Positions 57,384-64,000 of a stretch of DNA of 64,000 bases are shown here, one piece after another (the stretch's first letter is position 1; every line of letters starts with the position of its first letter). The DNA comes from Nematostella vectensis (Eukaryota; Cnidaria; Anthozoa; Actiniaria; Edwardsiidae). The translations under genes and the position numbers were made by a program. Under the pieces are notes generated by a model. That model made no database searches, was not told where the DNA came from, and saw only the letters and a program-made list of their open reading frames with translations. The DNA lies in assembly GCF_932526225.1 (NCBI RefSeq), contig NC_064037.1, forward strand, positions 4,980,703 through 5,044,702, written 5' to 3'.

Positions 57384-57658
57384 AATGATCGCTAACCATC
57401 GCTAATTACCCATCTAAGCGGAGTGTGTTTTGCGTAGATTTACCCATCTACGCGAAGTGGTCCCGACGTAGATTAATAACCAGCAACTGTTAGTCTACGC
57501 GAAACGCGTTTCGGTGCCACTGAAACCCCCCCAGCCTGGAATGGGGCTGGGGGGGTCGGAGGGGGGGGGACTCCCTCCCAAGCCTAAGACGGGGCTGTGA
57601 GGCCCGGAGGGGCGATTCGCGCCTCCCACTCGTTTCTATGAAACCCCCCAGTCCCCCC
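57384..57658 (-). repeat. Right terminal inverted repeat
   Basis: Reverse complement of the left repeat, from GGATTAATGATCGCTAACCA at the inner side to GGAGGGGCGATTCGC and a terminal C-run at the outer edge. It retains an outer block (CCCACTCGTTTCTATGAAAC) that is absent from the left end. Divergence between the two repeats is low, with scattered substitutions and small indels in G-runs. Confidence 0.9.
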
Positions 57659-57664
57659 CATTCT
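57659..57664. repeat. Target-site duplication, right (CATTCT)
   Basis: Second copy of the six bases flanking the element, directly after the terminal C-run. The exact border inside the run carries a one-base uncertainty. Confidence 0.8.
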
Positions 57665-58504
57665 CTACTCAAATAATCCCGATTTCTTATAAGAAAAAGT
57701 AAAAGGCTTTATCACACCATCATTTGACTCCATGTATTTTTATTTATAATTTTCAAAATGTTTTATTAGCTTCAAATTCCTCAACGTTGGATTGCAAATG
57801 CCCGCAGACACCAAAAGGAAGTCCAGCGATTGGTATTTTGTTCGGATGTATTGGAGGCGTGCAGTCCTTAGAGAGAAATTTAGCTAGCCGTTACCTGTTT
57901 GCGGTTTGACGTACTGGCGAAAACGTAATTTAGCACATTTGGCGGGAAATCTGGCATTTGGGGGGAAAAAAGTGCAAAACATGTGCTCTACTTCAAACGA
58001 GCCAAAAGTATTAGTAATTGTGCAAATTGTAAATATAAAAATGAAAATATATCATTTCACGAGTCAAATGATTGAAAACACTAATTCATGGTCTAAAACG
58101 TAATATCAGAAAAAAATTTGAGGGGAAAACTGATGGTAAATCACTTACCGCTAGACGGTGCTCCTGCGGTCCAAACGCGAACCACAGACTGCAAACTTGA
58201 CCGCAAGGCATTGCCACGTGACCCCCAGAGGTTTGACGTTTGCCGTTTCCGAGAAAGAACGCGGTGCTATGTAACAAACGACAGAGACGAGATGTGGGGA
58301 TGGTACCGGGTTTACTTGGTCGCTGTTACAAACGCTACTTTACACAAGTAAATTTTAAGATGATCTTTTAAGAATAGTCATTTGGGGTTTCGTACCGCAT
58401 CCCTTTTTGTATGCTCTCTAATGACGGCAAGCCCAAACGAGAGACCTTCACTGACACCCCGAAAAACATTTAGTTTTTTATGGATAAAGGTTCTCAGCCA
58501 ATGG

Positions 58505-58530
58505 GTGTTGGAAGGAAGACCTTCCAACAC
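58505..58530. repeat. Perfect 11-bp inverted repeat (hairpin)
   Basis: GTGTTGGAAGG, four-base spacer AAGA, CCTTCCAACAC. Isolated in intergenic DNA; no tract or gene end next to it. Confidence 0.8.
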
Positions 58531-58994
58531 AGGCATGCCAGTGGGTACCCTTGGACTTGCCGTGACCTACATAATGATTATACGATTTTTGTTGACTTCG
58601 GAGGTAACGCACTTCATGCTTGCCGTGCTAGTGCGCATGACAATCCTCATGCGTGACCACAATAATTGACAACATTCCAATCATTTTTGCACTTGTTTCC
58701 TTTATACCAATTCTGGCTATACCAGAATTTCACTAGACCTATACGATACCTAGAGTTACCTGCTCCCGAAGTCAAAACCAACTTTTTCTACCGGTGGTTG
58801 ATGAATACGGAACGGGCATAGGTGCTCGATTTACGATTCATGAATATCTTGAAAACAATATGGACCCGCCTACCATTGGGGGAGGGGCCAATTCCCGTTG
58901 ACTCATAACTAAACAGAACGCATCATTAACTCCCGGCATAAGTTGGCGGTGAATTGACTAAAATGCTAACGTTATAAAAATAGCGAAACCCATC

Positions 58995-59125
58995 ACCTAG
59001 TATTAATTTCCCGCTTGGCAGGTACTAGCGCATCCCGACACCAAGCAATAATTTACCGCGTGGAAGGTTTGGAGTAGCGTAGCCCCGACACCCTGCGATA
59101 TTTTCCCGCGTGGCAGCCAATTGTC
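58995..59125. repeat. Imperfect direct repeats
   Basis: Three imperfect copies of about 55 bp with TTTCCCGC(G)TGGCAG/GTGGAAGG followed by TAGCG and CCCGACACC. Diverged; nature unknown. Confidence 0.55.
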
Positions 59126-59720
59126 TCTAATAGTATTGTTGCAGGTATGTGATATATACAGTAAAATGTACACCTATGTGACTAATTAAAACATAAATAG
59201 ACTAAAACTTAGACTAAGAAGCAATGTTCACTAACTATGAGCTCCACCAAAAGTTTATCATATTCTTTAGTGCAATAACAATTTTGCGTTCTCTGGTTCT
59301 GTAAATTTAAATCCACTGGATAAAGGCCGGCTTGTTTGCTATCAGCCCTCCCCGTCATGCCGAAATGGTCTCTGTCAGCCGCTTGTTATCCTTGCAAAAA
59401 CTATGAGAAATAATCCGTTTTAATGTGGACTGATTTGGGGATGCTATATATGTTAATCTTGAAACACTGGACCGAGGTCGAGAAAATATTGGGAAAATTA
59501 ATACGAATCATTGTTTGTTTCGGGATTTCCTCACATAGTTTGTTTTCTTTAACAATTGTGGGTAGGACTCTTCAACAACATATCATGAAATATGTTGAAA
59601 TTGAGCTCTGTTTTACATCTCTATAAAAATAAAAATTCCAAGCAAAAAGATCCAAAGACACTCCTGGTCTAAATCCGCTTCTCTGATATGCGAAGCGATA
59701 TCTGTGGCACTCAGGCTAAG

Positions 59721-59836
59721 TTCAAACGTCGTATTATCCAGGAGCCGTATTCAATGCAAATGAACCAAGTCGATTGTTTCATCTTACTATGCATGCATGA
59801 CATTGAATACGGCTCATGGATAATACGACGTTTGAA
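59721..59836. repeat. 116-bp inverted-repeat element (MITE-like)
   Basis: Arms of 36 bp (59,721-59,756 and 59,801-59,836) starting TTCAAACGTCGTATTATCC, reverse-complementary with about one mismatch, around a 44-bp loop. It lies 88 bp beyond the stop of the neighbouring minus-strand gene, so it may be transcribed in that gene's 3' UTR as a long hairpin. Confidence 0.85.
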
Positions 59837-59923
59837 GTTGTCTCAACTTTCTCCGTGGTATTTCAATGGCAGTGGAAATAGCCACCGATGCAATGAATTA
59901 TAGGAAGGGAGAGTTCGCCCAGT

Positions 59924-62137
59924 TCATGGCAGCTCGTACCCAAGCCAATACGCGGTTGTTGAATCTTGTGAATCAGTACACAAGAAAGTACTTCGTACTG
60001 GATTGTACCAACCAAACGCATCGTGGATTACGGTGTAGCTTGGTGGTTGTAAATCGCAACCCAATCTCGGAGTACTGTGCACATGCCATTTTCCTGGCTT
60101 CTGGAAAAGCGCCAGGGTGCAATTGGTGCAACTATGCCCCTCTATATCTGCGTACGTCACCCTTTTGCAGAAGCCTGTCGATGGATAATCGCTCTCCTCT
60201 TCTGTGATTTTCCACTCTGTGAGTCGTCCCTCGAGGTAGTCGCGATCAGTTACGTTCTCCCTCGTTAAGAACTTGCATGTCACTCGGTATGACACCGCTG
60301 TGGCTCTCAGCCTTTCCATTTTTACTCTGCTTAATCTGTATTTTTTGTGGTTAGGGACAGCTTGATTGACTCGATAATTTTCCAAGAAAGACTTATTTTT
60401 AAACTCCAAGTTGTACTTCAAAGCGAAGGATTCAATCAGTACCCATGCTTTCTTGGGTGGCGTGAAATCACAATACACGTCAAGCGTTCCGATGTTGTTG
60501 TTTTTAAATAGCGTATATACTCCTCTCGTCGGATTGGTTGAAACATTGGATTGTTTGTAAAAGTCAAGGCAGGTCTTTGGCAAAAATACTTCACATCGTT
60601 TGCCTGACGCATGCGCCGGACACTCGCACACGAGCTTGGTTTTTGGATGGTCGCACTTTTCTCTGCAAGTTCCTCCATTAAGGCAGAAGTTGAAGAGGCA
60701 GCAGCCATTTCTACAGACAGCAGGGTTAGCCAAGTACGACGTCTGTGGGAAAACGATTGATTGTGTTAAGGAATGTCCACTACATTGTTGTCGTTGTTAC
60801 TAGGATACCTGTGGTTGTCCAGTTACAAAATGCCACTAGTTTTTTTTTTTTTTTTTTTTTTTTTTTTGGGGGGGGGGGGGGGGTTCCTAACAAGGTGCAA
60901 GGTGCAAGTTTATCAAAGTTATTTTCCACTAACCGGTCGATTTACACCGACCCGATACTTGATTACAGCGCAACCAGTGAAACCGCGAACACCTAAAATG
61001 TGTGTGGAATGTTTATTGTCTTTTGACGAATAAGACGCGAGAATTCAGACACTGAGAATTGTTGAGACACGTTTCTAGTTGACTAAGAAAAATTTTGCTA
61101 GGACTTATCTTCCCCGGCAGGGGAATCTTATTACAAAATTTGCGCACTAATTTCGACGCTCCCTCCCACGGCAGGGACCTCTTTGGCTCTTGCCAAATCT
61201 TCGCAGCCACAGGTGCATGGGCATGATTTTGCGCTCGCGGAGACGAGACAATTTTGACGGTTGCCAAATTCATTGTGGTCAAGTATATTTCGACGACAAA
61301 AAGACAAATATTCTGCCGGATTCCTCTGCAATGGAGAATCGTGTGGCGCTGAGGTTTGGACTGGTTGGACTTTAACTATCTGTAAGGATGTCACCGTGAT
61401 TTGAGCGCGATTAAGCGGGAGAATGTGTGTTTAGGTATGTTCAAAATTACTTTCCTACCTTTCACTTCGTTCTAGTAAAATTTCAAATCGTGAATCTTGA
61501 AAAGGGCGCTTTAATACGGCCAAAGAACACGCAAAAAATAAACATTAACTCAACACTAGACTAAACACGACTTTTCAACAAGTTGTTTTTTATTTTTCAC
61601 TTATTCTGTTTTTCGCCCTATATTTACCGTAAAATCAATAGGGACAAATAAAGAGCTTGGGCTAACTGTGACTTGGATTATTTTCGAGTTCACTTTGAAT
61701 TTCAAGTTTTAGAAACTCACCTATAAGTTGTTAGTATAAATCGCACTAAATAACGCACAAAAAAGGCATGAAAATAATCAAAGAAAAAAGCTTACCGACG
61801 GAATAATCTTTTGCTGCAGGTCGTAGTAGCTATAGTCGGGATTAGAGCTGAAGTTTGACGGTTTCGAATACCTATCTTCTTCTAGTAACTCGCATCCTGA
61901 ACTCGACACTTGGTAAGACCTGCATTGGCACTCATTCACACACGCCGAGAAACACCCCTGGGCATGACGGACCGTGCTGAGGTTCTTGTACGAAAACCCC
62001 ACCAAATAGTGTCCCTGCTTACGCTCGGTAGCTTTGTAGGTCCCTCCATAGCAAACTCCTTGCGGACAAGTTTGTGAACTCGCGTGTTTGACAAGTTGGA
62101 TCACCATGGTGATGCAGGCATATACGGATAACACCAT
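59924..62137 (-). CDS. Secreted Apple/PAN-EGF-fibrinogen-like protein
   Basis: Two coding exons, 62137-61796 and 60742-59924, joined in phase 0 to give 386 aa. ATG 62137 starts a signal peptide (MVLSVYACITMVIQLV). The Apple/PAN-like module spans about residues 34-110, with HAQGCFSACVNECQCRSY and SSGCELLEEDR. Exon 2 starts with an EGF-like domain, NGCCLFNFCLNGGTC to CECPAHASGKRCE. After it comes a fibrinogen-related region: CLDFYKQSNVSTNPTRGVYT, YCDFTPPKKAWVLIESF, and FCKRVTYADIEGHSCTNCTL; it ends TTAYWLGYELP. This domain order is common among cnidarian secreted lectin-like or adhesion proteins; ligand unknown. Splice donor TCG|gtaagc and acceptor CCCACAG are clear. A donor at about 62,869 (TACAG|gtaagt) suggests an upstream non-coding exon. 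Confidence 0.85.
60841..60882. repeat. T-run followed by G-run in intron
   Basis: About 27 T then 15 G, inside the intron of the Apple-EGF-fibrinogen gene. Similar T/G homopolymer pairs occur at 3790-3818, suggesting a shared repeat-derived tail. Confidence 0.85.
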
Positions 62138-63639
62138 CACGAGCTGGAATTTTAAAGTATAAAACAACGTTTATAAGGCGCGATATTATGGCTTCAATTG
62201 CAATATTTTTTGCCGCGGATTCATTTTACGAGCAAAATGTTATTTTATTTGCTGTTTATTGTACCATACTTTAAGGTACCAACAGATTGACTTCTTTTGA
62301 AAATTATATTCTAGTTTAATTATCGTTTGAAAAATCAATGTTGTTGCGTTTATTAAAAAAAGCGCATCTACTTGGTAAACAGTATACACGACACGAAGTT
62401 AAGAGCTAACATCGTACATGCAAAGTTACGAACAAGCGAAATACCTAAATTATTTTATTTGCGTTGCAAGATTAGTTTTGTCTCGGTGTTCTTTGGGTTT
62501 TAGGGAAAAACATATTTTCATGTGAAAAAAATGAGAAAGCTGCAACGCAATTTAATTTGAGCTGTTTTGCCAACAATCAATTGAGCCTTCTTACTGAATA
62601 TGACTCCGCATCATAGTTGTTTGATTATCTATTCGGGAAAAAGATAAAAGCATATGGTTTATATAGTCAAATGTGTAAAATATATGAATGTATTTTATTT
62701 ATTTGGATTTGGGTTTGACCAAATCGACACCTGTTCTTTCGATAACATTGTTGCTTAACACATTGTTTCACATTTAGAATTTGAATAAAATACAGAAATC
62801 TAACTTTTTTTAACATTTCGAAAAGTTCCAATTTAAATGTCAAAAGTCTATCAAGTATTTTTCACTTACCTGTATTTAAAGAGTAGTTGAAGGCTAGACC
62901 TGTGAACGCTCTAAAAGCCGACAATCTGTTTGAAAGAGTGGCATTCCCAAATAAACAGCACAGTTTTTGACAAGTTATTGAGACTTTTAATTGGTCGAAT
63001 TTTGCTGGGGCCATTCAAAGTTTATTATACAATAATTATATTCCCTGTGGGAAATCTAATAAGCAATGGGTGTTCCAAAAGTAAGACAATAATGAAAGAA
63101 TAGCTAGAGAATAACAAAGCATGTTATGTTTATGTGATCTCATTTTTTACAAAGTTACCAAAAATAATGTTTTCTTCATCATAAGTTTTTTTCTCACTGA
63201 AAATGGTTTTCCTTTTTACAAGTTTTCTTTTTCTTTGTTTTTCGACGGGCTCTGGTTGTAGCCTCCGGTTGTTTTTTTTTCTCTGAGTTAAATATGAGAG
63301 GCCAATGTTACAAATAAGTAGCACCTGCTTTTCCGATACGCAATTACAGTCAAACCAGGTCTGACCCCTAGAGCCGATTATTGTGTTCATTATTTGAAAT
63401 TTCATTTGATTATTTACCGAGAAGTTTCCATTCTTGAAACGAGAATTTTGAGGATACTAGAAGCATTGCAGCAGTAGAATGAAAAGGAAAGCGCGCCACG
63501 CCATAAGTTGGAAGACTTTTTAATGGTCACAATAAAGGACCCGTTACTTAGTGACGATCATACAAGTACAAAAATATTACATATAATAACCATAACTAAC
63601 GATTGTTCTATGCCATTTGCATTTGGAACTAGGCTAAGG
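62138..63639. other. Upstream region of the secreted-protein gene
   Basis: AT-rich. A good minus-strand donor at 62,868 (TAAATACAG|gtaagt) probably ends a non-coding first exon; the acceptor would be the TTCCAG just above the ATG at about 62,146. A 91-codon frame at 63,130-63,405 is Lys/Arg-rich with no domain and is not called. Confidence 0.45.
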
Positions 63640-63805
63640 CCACGTTACATTGGGGGGGCACAATACAGAAACATTTAGAAAATATTTGGGGGGGTGCACA
63701 GCCACGCCCCTACTGGTCATTTCCTTATAATTCTTTAAAATATTGGGGGCGGGGGGCACATGCCCCCAGTGCCCCACCCACTGCTACGGCCCTGTGAGTC
63801 CTGTA
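63640..63805. repeat. Dispersed repeat, G-run family (copy 2)
   Basis: Blocks GGGGGGGCACA, GCACAGCCACGCCCCTACTG, TCATTTCCTTATAA and TGCTACGGCCCTGTGAG occur in the same order and spacing as at 3,785-3,945, with about 85% visual similarity. Confidence 0.75.
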
Positions 63806-64000
63806 TGTGGCAGGCTGCTTAGACACGGTTCCCCCTCCTAGTCCGAGTCCTCCTAGGCGGTTTGGCAATTTTTTCATGCACGATGGCCAAGAGCTTTAAC
63901 CGATTTTTTTTCCTTTTTCTTTTTTGGTTTCGGCGAAAATACAAGCGCGACAATAAGAAGCCACAGAACAACACTCGCATGTTTACAACTCCGAAATTAA
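63806..64000. other. Unassigned right edge
   Basis: No gene or repeat recognised in the last 195 bp. Confidence 0.5.

Larger units (their letters stand above)
47357..57658. mobile_element. Polinton-like (Maverick/PLV-type) DNA element, degraded, 10.3 kb
   Basis: Bounded by long inverted repeats and a 6-bp target duplication CATTCT. Visibly richer in G+C than its flanks. Plus-strand genes at the left end (zinc-binding ORF, replication gene), minus-strand genes in the middle (integrase, small membrane proteins, other unknowns), and plus-strand genes at the right end. It has a retroviral-type integrase, as in Polintons and adintovirus-like elements, but a polymerase-helicase fusion in place of the protein-primed family B polymerase. 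No packaging ATPase, cysteine protease or complete major capsid gene was recognised. Multiple stops and frameshifts indicate an inactive copy. Classical Polintons are usually 15-20 kb, so this is short: either a compact lineage or one with internal deletion. Confidence 0.88.
57665..59720. other. Intergenic between mobile element and Apple-EGF-fibrinogen gene
   Basis: Back to host-like AT-rich sequence. Contains a perfect hairpin (58,505-58,530) and loose repeats near 58,990-59,120 with CCCGCGTGGCAG and CCCGACACC. Short open frames have no recognisable domain. Confidence 0.5.

Noticed and set aside
47357-57658. Reading the insert as an ordinary retrotransposon or LTR element because of the rve integrase
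   Set aside because: Ends are inverted, not direct, repeats; no reverse transcriptase or gag; target duplication is 6 bp and a helicase is present.
63130-63405. 91-codon Lys/Arg-rich minus-strand frame
   Set aside because: Low-complexity basic translation of an AT-rich region, with no domain or splice support.

Overview
The window looks like genomic DNA of an animal, most likely a cnidarian close to the sea anemone Nematostella. Genes are split into short exons with standard GT-AG introns, introns are compact and AT-rich, and minisatellites are abundant. The protein types (Apple-EGF-fibrinogen-like secreted protein, TGIF homeobox protein, UCKL1, OATP transporters) fit an anthozoan. The species is an inference. 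No rRNA, tRNA or CRISPR array was recognised.

Layout. 1-18.5 kb: two tandem minus-strand genes for OATP/SLCO organic-anion transporters; the first runs off the left edge and the second is complete (10 exons, 625 aa by my exon model). Several introns of this pair carry private minisatellites. The largest is a 5.1 kb array of a 40-bp unit with a 2,120-bp higher-order duplication. Two exon 3' ends, together with their splice donors, have been copied into the adjacent introns. 18.5-23.9 kb: intergenic, with dispersed repeats. 23.9-25.0 kb: a two-exon TGIF-type TALE homeobox gene (minus). 27.0-43.4 kb: a 22-exon UCKL1 gene (plus, 520 aa by my model), with a 17-bp minisatellite in its largest intron. 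45.0-46.2 kb: an ankyrin-repeat protein resembling ANKRD34 (minus). 59.9-62.1 kb: a secreted Apple/PAN-EGF-fibrinogen-like protein (minus, two coding exons).

47,357-57,658 is the most unusual part. It is a 10.3 kb, GC-richer Polinton-like (Maverick/PLV-type) element with long terminal inverted repeats and a perfect 6-bp target-site duplication (CATTCT). It carries a retroviral-type integrase and a large degraded replication gene. That gene has an N-terminal domain, a polymerase-palm-like domain (best guess the TV-Pol group), an SF1 helicase and a C-terminal HNH-like domain. The element also holds several small unknown or virion-like genes, two of them membrane proteins. I see no protein-primed family B polymerase and no intact major capsid gene. 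Two genes are each interrupted by a single in-frame TAG and others by frameshifts, so this copy is probably a fossil of a distinct lineage.

The host genes do not form an operon or an obvious pathway. The OATP pair is a tandem duplication; the others are unrelated neighbours. Exon boundaries were read by eye from splice consensus and phase; they have no transcript support here.
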